From assembly GCA_963828505.1 (NCBI GenBank), contig CAWHFM010000013.1, positions 124,001 through 188,000 on the forward strand: DNA of 64,000 nucleotides. The letters run 5' to 3'. The notes under the pieces were generated by a model that worked only from the letters and a program-made list of their open reading frames with translations, had not been told where the DNA came from and ran no database searches. This DNA comes from Bog-473 sp963828505 (GTDB taxonomy: Bacteria > Actinomycetota > Acidimicrobiia > Acidimicrobiales > RAAP-2). Positions within the stretch are counted from its first letter, which is position 1. Each line of letters starts with the position of its first letter. Both the position numbers and the translations under genes were made by a program. This document shows positions 8,464 to 16,557 of the stretch, in pieces.

Positions 8464-9431
8464 CCGTTGAGCGCGAGGTTGTCGTTGCGTAGGGTCGAAA
8501 GGAGGACCTCCGCCGCGCCCATCAGGCTCGTCGCCTCGTAGGGCACGACGACCTTGGCGTTGTTGGACGACGCTATGTCCTGGAGAGCTTGCAGCTGCAA
8601 CACGGCGAGGGTGTGGGGGTTGATGGTGGCGGTGTCGATGGCGGTGAGGCGCGCCGCCTCGCCGGCGCCGCGTAGCTCGAGCGCCGCCTTCTGACCGCCC
8701 GCCTGGAGCTCCAAGGCCTTCATCTGGGCCTCGGCTTCGAGGATCGCCGCCTGCTTGGCGCCCTCGGCCTCGAGCACTGCCGCCTGCTTGCGCCCGCCGG
8801 CCTGGTTCACGGCCGCTTGCTGCTCGCCCTCGGACTTGAGGATGGCGGCCCGCTTGTGCTGCTCGGCCTCCTTCTGCTCGGACATCGCCTGAATCACGTT
8901 GAGGGGCGGCGTGATGTCGAGGATCTCAATCCGGTTGAGCCGGACGCCCCACTTCGCCGTGGCGTCGGCCATGTGGTCCTGCATGCGACTGTTGATCTGC
9001 TCCCGCTCGCTCAGGGCCTGGTCCAACGACAACTCGCCGAAGACGGCCCGCAGCGCGGTGCGCGAGAGCTGGTCGACCGCCAGTTGGTAGTCGTTGATCT
9101 CGAAGAGCGCCGACTTGACGTCGATCACCTGGCAGAAGATGGTCGCGCTGACCTGGAGCGACACGTTGTCCTTGGTGATGACAGCCTGTTGGTCGCCGGT
9201 CATCGGAAATTCGCGGACGTCGACCTTGTCCATCTTGTCGATGAACGGCGTCAGTATGTGCATGCCAGGCTGCATGACCCCGCGGAACTCCCCCAAGCGC
9301 TTCACCACGCCGACGCTCCCCTGCTGCACGATCCTGACGAAACGCGACAGGAACCACAGCCCGATGGCGCCGCCCACGATGACGGCGGCGGCAGTCACGA
9401 TCGCCACCTCGAAAACTCCGGCCATCAGCAT
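8391..9431 (-). CDS. SPFH/Band 7 (stomatin-like) membrane protein
   Basis: This 346-residue protein has an N-terminal membrane helix (about 5-28), then an SPFH domain (VQQGSVGVVKRLGEFRGVMQ, PGMHILTPFIDK, LFEINDYQLAVDQL), and then a long alanine/glutamate-rich coiled coil with repeats such as AAILEAEAQ. It belongs to the stomatin/prohibitin/HflC-like scaffolds that oligomerise at the membrane. GGAAAGGAGAG lies before ATG 9431. A short NfeD-like gene is directly upstream on the same strand, the usual partner of bacterial SPFH proteins. The 3' end overlaps the convergent repeat-protein gene by 73 bases. Confidence 0.9.
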   Translation of the reverse strand: MLMAGVFEVAIVTAAAVIVGGAIGLWFLSRFVRIVQQGSVGVVKRLGEFRGVMQPGMHILTPFIDKMDKVDVREFPMTGDQQAVITKDNVSLQVSATIFCQVIDVKSALFEINDYQLAVDQLSRTALRAVFGELSLDQALSEREQINSRMQDHMADATAKWGVRLNRIEILDITPPLNVIQAMSEQKEAEQHKRAAILKSEGEQQAAVNQAGGRKQAAVLEAEGAKQAAILEAEAQMKALELQAGGQKAALELRGAGEAARLTAIDTATINPHTLAVLQLQALQDIASSNNAKVVVPYEATSLMGAAEVLLSTLRNDNLALNGQPAEPRNGASGKANTPPSPPRNQ

Positions 9432-9448
9432 TGCGCTCTCCTTTCCGC

Positions 9449-9658
9449 CTACACCTCGATGGCGTAGACCACGAGCAGTCCCCGCTCGATACCCGCCACC
9501 ACCACACTCGCGCCGACGGGGACGACCTCGTCGGGATCGAGGGAGATGGCCTGCCACTCCTCACCCCGGGCCCGGACCCGGCCGGGGTGGTGAGCGTCGC
9601 CGACCGCCCTGGTCACCAGGGCGGTCTCACCGACCATGCCTTGGACGCCGCTGAGCAT
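9449..9658 (-). CDS. NfeD-like OB-fold protein (short form)
   Basis: A 69-residue protein matching only the C-terminal OB-fold domain of NfeD proteins: GETALVTRAVGDAHHPGRVR, then EEWQAISLDPDEVVPVGASV and VVVAGIERGLLVVYAIEV. It lacks both the membrane helices and the protease domain of long NfeD proteins. The stop is 17 bases before the SPFH start, so the two are almost certainly co-transcribed. Short NfeD domains are thought to assist assembly of their SPFH partners. Confidence 0.8.
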   Translation of the reverse strand: MLSGVQGMVGETALVTRAVGDAHHPGRVRARGEEWQAISLDPDEVVPVGASVVVAGIERGLLVVYAIEV

Positions 9659-9697
9659 GGTCCCACTCTATTGCCGCGACCCCGAATTCACCGGCGT

Positions 9698-10492
9698 TCA
9701 CCGGCCCACGAAGAGCGGCTCGCGCTTCTCGCCGAACGCCGCCAGCGCCTCCTTCGTGTCCGCCGTGGAGAAGTTGAGGGCCTGGCACCGGGCCTCGTCC
9801 TCGACCGCCTGCTCCATGGAGGACATGGACGAGGCGTGTAGGAGCGTCTTGGTCATCGAGAGCGCCAGCGGGGGGCCGGCGGCCAGCGTGGTGGCCCAGT
9901 CGTCGACGAACGCGTCGAGGTCGTCGGGGGGCAGGGCCCGGTTGACCAGACCTATCGCCGCCGCTTCCTCGCCGCTCCACATGCCGCCGAAGAGCGCGAT
10001 CTCCTTGGCCCGAGCGAGTCCGACCAGGCGCGGCAACAGCCAGGAGGCCCCGTTGTCGAGGGCCAGGCTGCGCTTGGAGAAGATCATGGAGAGGCGGGCC
10101 CGGTCGCTACAGACGACGAGGTCGCACCCCAGTGCGAGCGAAAGACCCGCGCCGACTGCCACGCCGTCGACCTTGGCGATGGTCGGCTTCGTCACCCGAT
10201 GCAGCGCGAGGGCCACGTCGCCGAGGCGGCGCATGCGAGCCAATCCGGAGCGGGTGGGGTCGGTCGCTGGGCCGTCGGGGTCGGAGAGGTCGGCACCCGA
10301 GCAGAAAGCACCTCCCGCGCCGGTGAGGACCATGACGCGGTCCTCGCCGCGGTCTTCGATCTCCTCGAAGACGGCGCGTAGCTCTCTCAACATCTTGCCG
10401 TTGGCCGCGTTCTTGCGCTCCGGCCGGTTCATCGTGACGGTGACCACACCGTCCTTGCGCTCGACGATAAGCGTCTCCGTCGGTGTGTCCAT
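9698..10492 (-). CDS. enoyl-CoA hydratase/isomerase family protein
   Basis: A 264-residue crotonase-fold protein. The oxyanion-hole segments are visible as TGAGGAFCSGADL (about 56-68) and AKVDGVAVGAGLSLALGCDL (about 105-125). Crotonase enzymes hydrate or isomerise acyl-CoA thioesters. The pair of catalytic glutamates of true enoyl-CoA hydratases is not evident at the second position (FSKRSLALDNGASWLLPRLV has Asp), so it may be an isomerase or other crotonase. It is not obviously in an operon with its neighbours. Confidence 0.85.
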   Translation of the reverse strand: MDTPTETLIVERKDGVVTVTMNRPERKNAANGKMLRELRAVFEEIEDRGEDRVMVLTGAGGAFCSGADLSDPDGPATDPTRSGLARMRRLGDVALALHRVTKPTIAKVDGVAVGAGLSLALGCDLVVCSDRARLSMIFSKRSLALDNGASWLLPRLVGLARAKEIALFGGMWSGEEAAAIGLVNRALPPDDLDAFVDDWATTLAAGPPLALSMTKTLLHASSMSSMEQAVEDEARCQALNFSTADTKEALAAFGEKREPLFVGR

Positions 10493-10528
10493 GCCTACCG
10501 ACCCTACTGCCGGCCACGCCGGCTGCCG

Positions 10529-10882
10529 TCAGAAGGCGTCCTCGACGACCTCCACCGCGCCGTCGAGAACGGTCACGACGTCGAAGCGGATCACGTCCCA
10601 CCTCGCGTGCTGGTGGCGTAGCCAGGCCGCTGCCAGTCGGCGGAGCCGTCGCTGCTTCGACAATGTGACCGCTTCGAGCGGGTGACCGTGGGCGTCGCGC
10701 CGGCGCGCCTTGACCTCGCAGACGATGAGCGCGCCGCCACGGGCACAGATCAGGTCCACCTCCCCCTGGGCACAGCGCCAGTTCCGAGCCAGCACGGCAT
10801 AGCCCGCCGCGCGGTAGTGCGCGGCCGCCAGGTCCTCACCGTGCCGGCCGAGGCGGGCGTTGTCGTGGCGAGCCGTCCCCAC
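10529..10882 (-). CDS. YraN/UPF0102-family nuclease-like protein
   Basis: A 117-residue protein of the YraN family, an endonuclease-like fold of unclear role. GRHGEDLAAAHYRAAGY is at the N-terminus, followed by NWRCAQGEVDLIC and LIVCEVKARR, which carry the E...D...ExK nuclease-type residues. It lies at the distal end of the rpsP-trmD-rplS operon next to DUF2469, a common actinobacterial arrangement. The rnhB and lepB genes often found between rplS and yraN are absent here. Confidence 0.88.
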   Translation of the reverse strand: MGTARHDNARLGRHGEDLAAAHYRAAGYAVLARNWRCAQGEVDLICARGGALIVCEVKARRRDAHGHPLEAVTLSKQRRLRRLAAAWLRHQHARWDVIRFDVVTVLDGAVEVVEDAF

Positions 10883-10915
10883 CGGGGGGAACGGTCGTCG
10901 TAGCGCTCGACCCGG

Positions 10916-11209
10916 TCAGAGCTCCTGTTCGGGCAGGCGCTCGACGTTGACGTCGCGGAAGGTCACGACCCGTACCTCGGGCACGAAGCGGGCGGGCCGG
11001 TACATGTCCCAAACCCAGGCGTCACGAAGCTCGAGCTCAATACAGGCCGGCGTCGTGTCCGAACGCACGGTCAGCGAGACCTCGTTGGCCAGGTAGAAGC
11101 GGCGCTCCGTCTCTATGACGTAGTTGAAGACGGGGAGGACGGCCCGATACTCCTGGACGAGGCCGAGCTCGATCTCTGACTCGTAGCGCTCGAGGTCTTC
11201 CTCGCTCAT
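10916..11209 (-). CDS. DUF2469 family protein
   Basis: A 97-residue protein matching the small actinobacterial DUF2469 family (MSEEDLERYESEIELGLVQE, then VFNYVIETERRFYLANEV). Members occur almost always between rplS/rnhB and yraN; no biochemical function is established. Nine bases separate it from the rplS stop, so it is part of the same operon. No cysteine clusters or membrane helices are present. Confidence 0.88.
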   Translation of the reverse strand: MSEEDLERYESEIELGLVQEYRAVLPVFNYVIETERRFYLANEVSLTVRSDTTPACIELELRDAWVWDMYRPARFVPEVRVVTFRDVNVERLPEQEL

Positions 11210-11218
11210 CGGCGCGCC

Positions 11219-11674
11219 CTACTCGTCGGCCGCCTCCGTGTGGTCCGCCTCGACGACCTCGTCCGCCTCCACGACATCGTCGACCTCGTCCACGACCTCG
11301 ACCTCGACCGCGGCGACGACCTTGCCCCGGGGCACGCGCCGCTCCTTGATCTTCGCCGCCTTCCCGTGGCGCTCCCGCAGGTAGTAGAGCTTGGCCCGTC
11401 GCACGTCGCCGAGCGTCGCCACCTCGATCTTCGCGATCGTCGGCGAGTGGACGGGGAAGGTCCGCTCGACGCCGACGCCGAAGCTGACCTTGCGCACGGT
11501 GAAGGTCTCCTGGACCCCGCCCCCTTGGCGGCGCATCACCGCGCCCTGGAAGACCTGCACGCGTTCGCGGGTGCCCTCGACCACCCGCACATGGACCTTG
11601 ACCGTGTCGCCCGGCCGGAAGTCGGGGATGTCGTCGCGCAGGCTGTCGCGGTCGATCGTCTCGGTGGGATGCAT
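11219..11674 (-). CDS. rplS: 50S ribosomal protein L19 with acidic C-terminal extension
   Basis: The first 115 or so residues are standard L19: DIPDFRPGDTVKVHVRVVEG, FQGAVMRRQGGGVQETFTVR, GVERTFPVHSPTIAKIEV and KLYYLRERHGKAAKIKERR. L19 sits at the 30S-50S interface. The protein is 151 residues, longer than usual, because of a tail of about 35 residues very rich in Val, Glu and Asp (VEVEVVDEVDDVVEADEVVE and onward). The tail is encoded by repetitive GTC/GAG/GAC codons and looks like a simple-sequence expansion. The gene is 18 bases downstream of trmD. Confidence 0.95.
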   Translation of the reverse strand: MHPTETIDRDSLRDDIPDFRPGDTVKVHVRVVEGTRERVQVFQGAVMRRQGGGVQETFTVRKVSFGVGVERTFPVHSPTIAKIEVATLGDVRRAKLYYLRERHGKAAKIKERRVPRGKVVAAVEVEVVDEVDDVVEADEVVEADHTEAADE

Positions 11675-11692
11675 GTGGTCAGTCCTCGGTCC

Positions 11693-12544
11693 TCAATGTG
11701 GGTCGGGCGTCCGGGAGCCGGACGGAACATCGTAGCCGTGCTCGGCGAGGACACGCACGTCGTCCCGGCCCAGGTTGGACTCCCTGACCAGGCGCTCCAC
11801 GATGTCGGGGCGCTGCTCCGCGGTCCGCACGAGCGCCTGGCGGCGGCGCCAGGCCGTCACCGCGCCGTGGTCGCCCGAGCGCAACACCTCGGGGACCTCC
11901 CACCCCCGGAACACGGCTGGCCGGGTGTACTGGGGGTACTCGAGCAACCCCGCCAGCGCACCCGAGAAGCTCTCGTCGCGAGCGGACTCCTCGTTGCCGA
12001 GGACCTCGGGGAGGAGCCGGGCGACGGACTCGACTACGACCAGCGCGGCGAGCTCACCCCCGGCCAGGACGAAGTCCCCCACAGACAACTCGCCGTCGAC
12101 CAGGTGGTCGGCGACCCGCTGGTCCACCCCCTCGTAGCGCCCGCACAGCAGCGAGAAGCCGTTCCCACCCGCCCCGCTGCCCGCCTGGCCGCCCGCCTCG
12201 CCGCCCGCCTCGTCGCCCGCCCGGGCCGTCCCACCCGCCCCACCCGCCAGCTCGGCCGCCATCGCCTGGTCGAACCGCCGGCCTCCCGGCGCAAGCAGGA
12301 AGAGCGGCCGGGGCATGTCGGCCACCGCCTCGACCGCACGGAAGACGGGCTCGGGCATCAGCACCATCCCCGCACCGCCGCCGAACGGGCTGTCGTCGAC
12401 CGAGCGCCGGGGGTCGCCGGCCCCGGCACGCAGGTCGTGCACCCGGACGTCGAGCGCGCCCGCGTCCACGGCGCGGCCGAGGATGGATGCGCCGCAGTAG
12501 CCCGAGATCAGATCGGGGAAGATGGTGAAGACGTCGATCCTCAC
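11693..12544 (-). CDS. trmD: tRNA (guanine-N1-)-methyltransferase
   Basis: TrmD methylates G37 of tRNAs reading CNN codons. The 283-residue protein shows the trefoil-knot SPOUT features: MRIDVFTIFPDLISGY, DDSPFGGGAGMVLMPEPVF, LLCGRYEGVDQRV and LSVGDFVLAGGELAALVVVE. Between AMAAEL and FSLLCGRYEG is a glycine/alanine-rich insert of about 30 residues (GGAGGTARAGDEAGG, then EAGGQAGSGAGG), encoded by a short GC-rich repeat at about 12170-12250 and absent from typical TrmD. Its start overlaps the rimM stop (ATGA-type). Confidence 0.95.
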   Translation of the reverse strand: MRIDVFTIFPDLISGYCGASILGRAVDAGALDVRVHDLRAGAGDPRRSVDDSPFGGGAGMVLMPEPVFRAVEAVADMPRPLFLLAPGGRRFDQAMAAELAGGAGGTARAGDEAGGEAGGQAGSGAGGNGFSLLCGRYEGVDQRVADHLVDGELSVGDFVLAGGELAALVVVESVARLLPEVLGNEESARDESFSGALAGLLEYPQYTRPAVFRGWEVPEVLRSGDHGAVTAWRRRQALVRTAEQRPDIVERLVRESNLGRDDVRVLAEHGYDVPSGSRTPDPH

Positions 12545-13068
12545 GGGTCGAGCAGGCCCTCGGGGATGTCGACTTCAACCGTGCCCGCGGCCGGGTCGTG
12601 GCGGGTCACGAAGTTCGCTGGGATGAGCCCGCCCGAGTCGAGCACGAGCAGGTCGCTCGCCGGGTTGGCCTCGACCGCGGCCACGCGGCCCAGCTCAGCG
12701 CCCTGGGCATCCCGTACCCTGGCGCCGACGAGCTCGTGCACCCAGAGCGTGCCGGGGAGGTCGAGCGGCTCGGCCTGCAGGTCGACGCCGTGCAGGCGCT
12801 CGGCGGCGACGCGGTCGTCCACGCCCTCGAAGTGCACCACGAAGGAAAGGAAGCGATCGACGGGACCGCCCATGAAGCGGGACCGGTACACGGTGAGCGG
12901 ACCGCGGGCGGTGGCCAAGGTCGAGCCCGGGTCCAGTCGCCCGGTCTGATCGCTCCAGAGGTGCACCACGACCTCTCCCCTCAGGCCATGGGCCCGGCCG
13001 ATCCGGCCGACCGTGAGGAGCGACGGCTCAGTCGTCGACGATGTCCACGCTGGCCTGCACGCCGTCAC
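12541..13068 (-). CDS. rimM: ribosome maturation factor RimM
   Basis: A 175-residue 16S rRNA-processing factor that binds S19 and aids 30S head assembly. The N-terminal RimM domain is seen in LLTVGRIGRAHGLRGEVVVH and the PRC-barrel C-domain in LWVHELVGARVRDAQGAELG. The only plausible start upstream of the conserved region is GTG 13068, which overlaps the khpA 3' end by 41 bases. The downstream trmD overlaps by four bases, so khpA-rimM-trmD look translationally coupled. Confidence 0.93.
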   Translation of the reverse strand: MTACRPAWTSSTTEPSLLTVGRIGRAHGLRGEVVVHLWSDQTGRLDPGSTLATARGPLTVYRSRFMGGPVDRFLSFVVHFEGVDDRVAAERLHGVDLQAEPLDLPGTLWVHELVGARVRDAQGAELGRVAAVEANPASDLLVLDSGGLIPANFVTRHDPAAGTVEVDIPEGLLDP

Positions 13069-13393
13069 GGGTGCTGGCCACGTTGACCAGGGTACGGATG
13101 GCCTGCGCCGTGCGGCCGCGGCGACCGATCACCCGGCCCATGTCCTCAGGGGCCACGTGGAGGCTGAGCCGGAGCGAGCCCCGGCGTTCGTCGACGTCGA
13201 TCACCACCGACTCGGGGTCGTTGGAGAGCGAGCGAGCGAGATACCGCAGCACCGACAACGCCGAGCCCCCGTCCTCGTTCGACTCCTGGTTCACGTCGCC
13301 GGCCTGGTAGCCGGTCGACTCCTCGTTCACGTCGCCGGCTTCGTAACCGGCCGACTCCTGGTTGACGTCCCCGGCTTCGTAGAGGTTGGTCAC
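13028..13393 (-). CDS. khpA: KH-domain RNA-binding protein KhpA with N-terminal 12-residue repeats
   Basis: GTG 13393 overlaps the rpsP stop by four bases and is the natural start, giving 121 residues. Residues about 45-121 are a standard KhpA KH domain (LSVLRYLARSLSNDPESVVI, then GRVIGRRGRTAQAIRTLVNV with the GRxGR loop). KhpA binds RNA, usually with KhpB/Jag. Residues about 5-40 are unusual: three near-identical 12-residue units, YEAGDVNQESAG, YEAGDVNEESTG and YQAGDVNQESNE. Ordinary KhpA proteins are about 75-80 residues and begin at the KH domain. Position between rpsP and rimM is typical. Confidence 0.9.
   Translation of the reverse strand: MTNLYEAGDVNQESAGYEAGDVNEESTGYQAGDVNQESNEDGGSALSVLRYLARSLSNDPESVVIDVDERRGSLRLSLHVAPEDMGRVIGRRGRTAQAIRTLVNVASTRDGVQASVDIVDD
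13281..13388 (-). repeat. three tandem 36-bp repeats inside khpA
   Basis: Three consecutive 36-base units (13281-13316, 13317-13352, 13353-13388), each starting GACTCCT on the plus strand, encode the 12-residue repeats of KhpA. Units differ at a few bases, mostly third positions. The unit length is a multiple of three, so copy number can change without breaking the frame. Confidence 0.9.
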
Positions 13394-13674
13394 GACGAGC
13401 GCGCCGTGGTGAACTCGTCCCAGGCACCCGACGTCTTCAGGAGGCGCTCGACCCTCTCGGTCGGCTGAGCCCCGTTGACCAGCCACTTCACGGCCTTGGC
13501 GTTGTCGATCTGTATCACGGCGTCCGGCTCGGCCGTCGACGATCCGCGGGGGGCGTAGGTCCCCACGATCTCGAGGAAGCGGCCGTCACGAGGCGACCTG
13601 CTGTCGGCCGCCACGACCCGGTAGGTCGGCTGCTTCTTCTTTCCCATCCGCACGAGGCGGAGCTTCACTGCCAC
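13390..13674 (-). CDS. rpsP: 30S ribosomal protein S16
   Basis: A 94-residue S16 protein starting at GTG 13674, which gives the canonical N-terminus (M)AVKLRLVRMGKKKQPTYRVV. An in-frame ATG at 13704 would add ten residues not typical of S16. AGAGAGG lies about ten bases upstream of the chosen start. Further family segments are DSRSPRDGRFLEIVGTYAPR and AKAVKWLVNGAQPTERVERL. The stop overlaps the khpA GTG. Confidence 0.95.
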   Translation of the reverse strand: MAVKLRLVRMGKKKQPTYRVVAADSRSPRDGRFLEIVGTYAPRGSSTAEPDAVIQIDNAKAVKWLVNGAQPTERVERLLKTSGAWDEFTTARSS

Positions 13675-13731
13675 GAACTGGATCCTCTCTATCGAATCCG
13701 CCATTGTTGCAGATGACGGGCCCGGTGGGGC

Positions 13732-15324
13732 TCAGCGTCCCTTGGGCGGAGTGACCCGGCCACCTTTCTTCTTCTTCTTCGTCCCCTTGTTGACGTTCAC
13801 CACCGGCTTGGCCGGGCCGGCCGTCAGGGGTACTCCGGGCATGGGGGGGAAGCCCGCCGGCAGCTCTGCCTGATCGCCCATGAGCTGCGAGAGCATGTCC
13901 AGGTCGCCCGGCTGGCCCCCGGGCCCGGGTGGCAGGACCCCGGCCGACTGGGCCGCGGCCGCCTGCCTGGCCATCTTCTTGGCCGCACGGCCGCTCATGC
14001 CTCCCATGGACGGCATCCCGGGGATGTCCGGCAGGTTGCCCGAAGCCATCCCCTTCATGAGCTTCTGCATCTCCTTGAACTGCTTGATGAGCGTGTTGAC
14101 CTCCGGGACCGACGTGCCCGAACCGCGGGCCACGCGACTGCGGCGCGACCCGTCCATGACGGTGACGTCGACGCGCTCGGCCGGCGTCATGGAGCACACG
14201 ATCGCCTCGACCCGGGCCACCTCGCCGTCGTCGATCGCCCCTGCCGCCTCGCGCATCTCTTTCGACATCCCCGGCATCAGGCGCATGATCCCGCCGAGTG
14301 AGCCCATCTTCTTGACCTGGCGCAACTGTGAGAGGAAGTCGTCCAGCGTGAACTCGCCTTGGAGCAGGCGGCCCGCGCTCTGGGCCACCACGTCGGAGTC
14401 CATGGTGCGCTCGGCCTGCTCAATCAGGCTGAGCACGTCTCCCATGCCGAGGATCCGGTCGGCCATCCGGTCGGGATGGAACAGGTCGAAGTCCTCGAGT
14501 CGCTCGCCGGTGCTGGCGAAGGCGATCGGCCGGCCGACGACGCCCTTGACCGAAAGCGCCGCGCCGCCTCGTGCGTCGCCGTCGAGCTTGGTGAGGATGA
14601 CGCCGCTCAGCTCGAGCGACTCGTGGAACGCCCGCGCCGTCGCCACGGCGTCCTGGCCGATCATGGCGTCGATCACCAGGAACGTGTAGTGCGGCCGCGT
14701 GGCCTCGCTGATGTCACGGATCTGCTGCATCAGCTCCGTGTCGATCGTGAGGCGGCCGGCGGTGTCGATGATGCAGATGTCGCGACCGAGGCGCCGCGCC
14801 TCTTCCAATCCGGCCTTGGCGCAGCGGACGGGATCGGTGGACTCCGAGAAGACCGTCACACCGGCCTGATCGCCGAGGACGCGCAGCTGCTCGACGGCGG
14901 CGGGACGCTGGAGGTCCGCACCGACGAGCAGGGGGTTCCGGCCCTGCTGCTTCCACCACCGGGCGAGCTTGGCCGAGTTGGTGGTCTTGCCCGAACCCTG
15001 CAACCCCGCCATCAGCACGACGGTGGGCGGGCGCGAGGCGTAGGTGAGCTTGAGGGTCTCGCCGCCCAGCACGCCGATGAGTTCCTCGTGGACGGCCTTG
15101 ACCACCTGCTGGCCGGGGGTGAGGCTCTTCGACAGCGCCTCCATGCTGACCCGCAGGCGGATGCCGTCGCAGAACCGGCGGGCGACGGTCAGCTCGACGT
15201 CCGCATCGAGCAGCGCCGTCCGGATCTCCTTGAGCGCTTCGTCGAGATCAGCTTCGCCGATCCGTCCCTTCCCGCGGAGCCGGGTCGAGATGCGGTCGAG
15301 CCGATCGGAGAGGGCGTCGAACAT
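13732..15324 (-). CDS. ffh: signal recognition particle protein Ffh
   Basis: The SRP GTPase that binds signal sequences and 4.5S/6S RNA. Start at ATG 15324 (MFDALSDRLDRISTRLRGKG). The N domain is followed by the G domain with G1 GLQGSGKTT (about 107-115), DTAGRLTID and TKLDGDARGG. The M domain is methionine-rich (MRLMPGMSKEMREA, then MPSMGGMSGRAAKKMARQ) and the protein ends in a lysine-rich tail. It is 530 residues, slightly long because of a Gly/Pro-rich C-terminus. It precedes rpsP by about 57 bases on the same strand. The SRP RNA gene was not recognised in the window. Confidence 0.96.
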   Translation of the reverse strand: MFDALSDRLDRISTRLRGKGRIGEADLDEALKEIRTALLDADVELTVARRFCDGIRLRVSMEALSKSLTPGQQVVKAVHEELIGVLGGETLKLTYASRPPTVVLMAGLQGSGKTTNSAKLARWWKQQGRNPLLVGADLQRPAAVEQLRVLGDQAGVTVFSESTDPVRCAKAGLEEARRLGRDICIIDTAGRLTIDTELMQQIRDISEATRPHYTFLVIDAMIGQDAVATARAFHESLELSGVILTKLDGDARGGAALSVKGVVGRPIAFASTGERLEDFDLFHPDRMADRILGMGDVLSLIEQAERTMDSDVVAQSAGRLLQGEFTLDDFLSQLRQVKKMGSLGGIMRLMPGMSKEMREAAGAIDDGEVARVEAIVCSMTPAERVDVTVMDGSRRSRVARGSGTSVPEVNTLIKQFKEMQKLMKGMASGNLPDIPGMPSMGGMSGRAAKKMARQAAAAQSAGVLPPGPGGQPGDLDMLSQLMGDQAELPAGFPPMPGVPLTAGPAKPVVNVNKGTKKKKKGGRVTPPKGR

Positions 15325-15477
15325 GGGGTGCCAGATTACCGGCGCCTCGCCCACTCGCCGGTTCGGCTCACCGCCGTGGTCGCCCCGGGTCCGGGGTGGC
15401 CCCAGGTTCCCCGGCCGCCCACGTTCCCCGGTCGCCCCGGACTTCCCGGTCGCCGTGGACCTCTACGCTCGGGCTGA

Positions 15478-16521
15478 GTGACGCCCCGCGGCCCGGACCT
15501 GCACTACGTCCCTTACGGCGAGCTCTGTGCGGAGGTGCCGAGCGTCGTCGTCGACGGTTCGCCCGCACCCGGCACGGTGCTCTGCCTCTCGCACTGGCCC
15601 GGCATCGGCTCCCCCGCCCGGTTCGCCGCCGACCTGTCGGCCGAGATGGCCTTCGCCTACCTCCCTGCATTCGACCTCCACCACGGCGCGTCCGCGGTGT
15701 CGAACAACCACTTCGACCAGGACGGGCTGGTCTCCGTGTTCGCCATGACCCGGCCCGACGAGGCGCTGGCGCGCCGTGAGCTCCTGGTCGAGGTGGCGCG
15801 CGCCGGCGACTTCGCCGTGACGCCCTCGAGGACGGCAGCCCGGGTCTCCATGGCGATCGCGGCCTACGCCGATCCCGGCCGAAGCCCGCTGCGCGCCGGG
15901 TCCGGCGGTGACGCTGCTCCCGACTACGACGAATGGGTTCGAGTGCTGCACCTCGAGCTGCTGGCGCGGCTGCCTGAGCTGTGCGAGCGCCCGGAGCGCT
16001 TCGCCGGCCTCTGGGCCGACGAGGACGCAACGCTGACGAGGTCGGAGGAAGCGCTGGCCAGCGGAGCGGTCACGATCGAGGAGGTGCCCGACCTCGACCT
16101 GGCCGTCGTCACCGTGCCCGACCGGGCCGAGCTCGACCTGGCGGGCGGGCACCGCTTCGGCGGCGAGTGGGTGGCCGGCGTGCACCCGATCGCGCTGCAC
16201 AACGCCACCGACCGTGGCGCCCTTCTCGTCTTGGCGGGAGGGCGGCCCGAGCTCAGGTACCGCTACGAGAGCTGGGTGCAGTTCCGGACGCGTACGGTGC
16301 GCCCCCGGGTCGATCTCGTGCCGTTGGCCGAGGTGCTCAACGGCGAGGAGGTCGCGGGCGCGGCCGTGTGGCACGCGGGAGCCGTGTCCTCGCTCACCCC
16401 GACGCTGGCACCGGACCAAGGTGCCGAAAGCGGGCTCGACCCCGCCCGGGTCCGCGCCCTGGTCGAACGTCACCTGCGAGACAGCACGCCCGCATGGGAT
16501 CCGTACCGCATCACCCGATAG
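15478..16521 (+). CDS. conserved protein of unknown function (DUF6687-like)
   Basis: A 347-residue soluble protein. It begins DLHYVPYGELCAEVPSVVVD and contains TVLCLSHWPGIGSPARFAAD and a distinctive SNNHFDQDGLVSVF segment. I associate this architecture with the actinobacterial DUF6687 family, from memory only. The conserved His/Asp cluster in NNHFDQDG recalls metal-binding motifs of DHH-type phosphoesterases, but the rest is not clearly DHH and I do not assign activity. GTG 15478 is used. The gene is divergent from ffh and starts a short plus-strand insert within the housekeeping region. Confidence 0.6.
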   Translation: MTPRGPDLHYVPYGELCAEVPSVVVDGSPAPGTVLCLSHWPGIGSPARFAADLSAEMAFAYLPAFDLHHGASAVSNNHFDQDGLVSVFAMTRPDEALARRELLVEVARAGDFAVTPSRTAARVSMAIAAYADPGRSPLRAGSGGDAAPDYDEWVRVLHLELLARLPELCERPERFAGLWADEDATLTRSEEALASGAVTIEEVPDLDLAVVTVPDRAELDLAGGHRFGGEWVAGVHPIALHNATDRGALLVLAGGRPELRYRYESWVQFRTRTVRPRVDLVPLAEVLNGEEVAGAAVWHAGAVSSLTPTLAPDQGAESGLDPARVRALVERHLRDSTPAWDPYRITR

Positions 16522-16557
16522 GCCTCTCCGCGCAAGCACCGGCTACCTTCGCGGTCC

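Noticed and set aside
13281..13388. 36-bp repeats as a possible CRISPR array
   Set aside because: The units are contiguous without spacers and encode an in-frame protein repeat.
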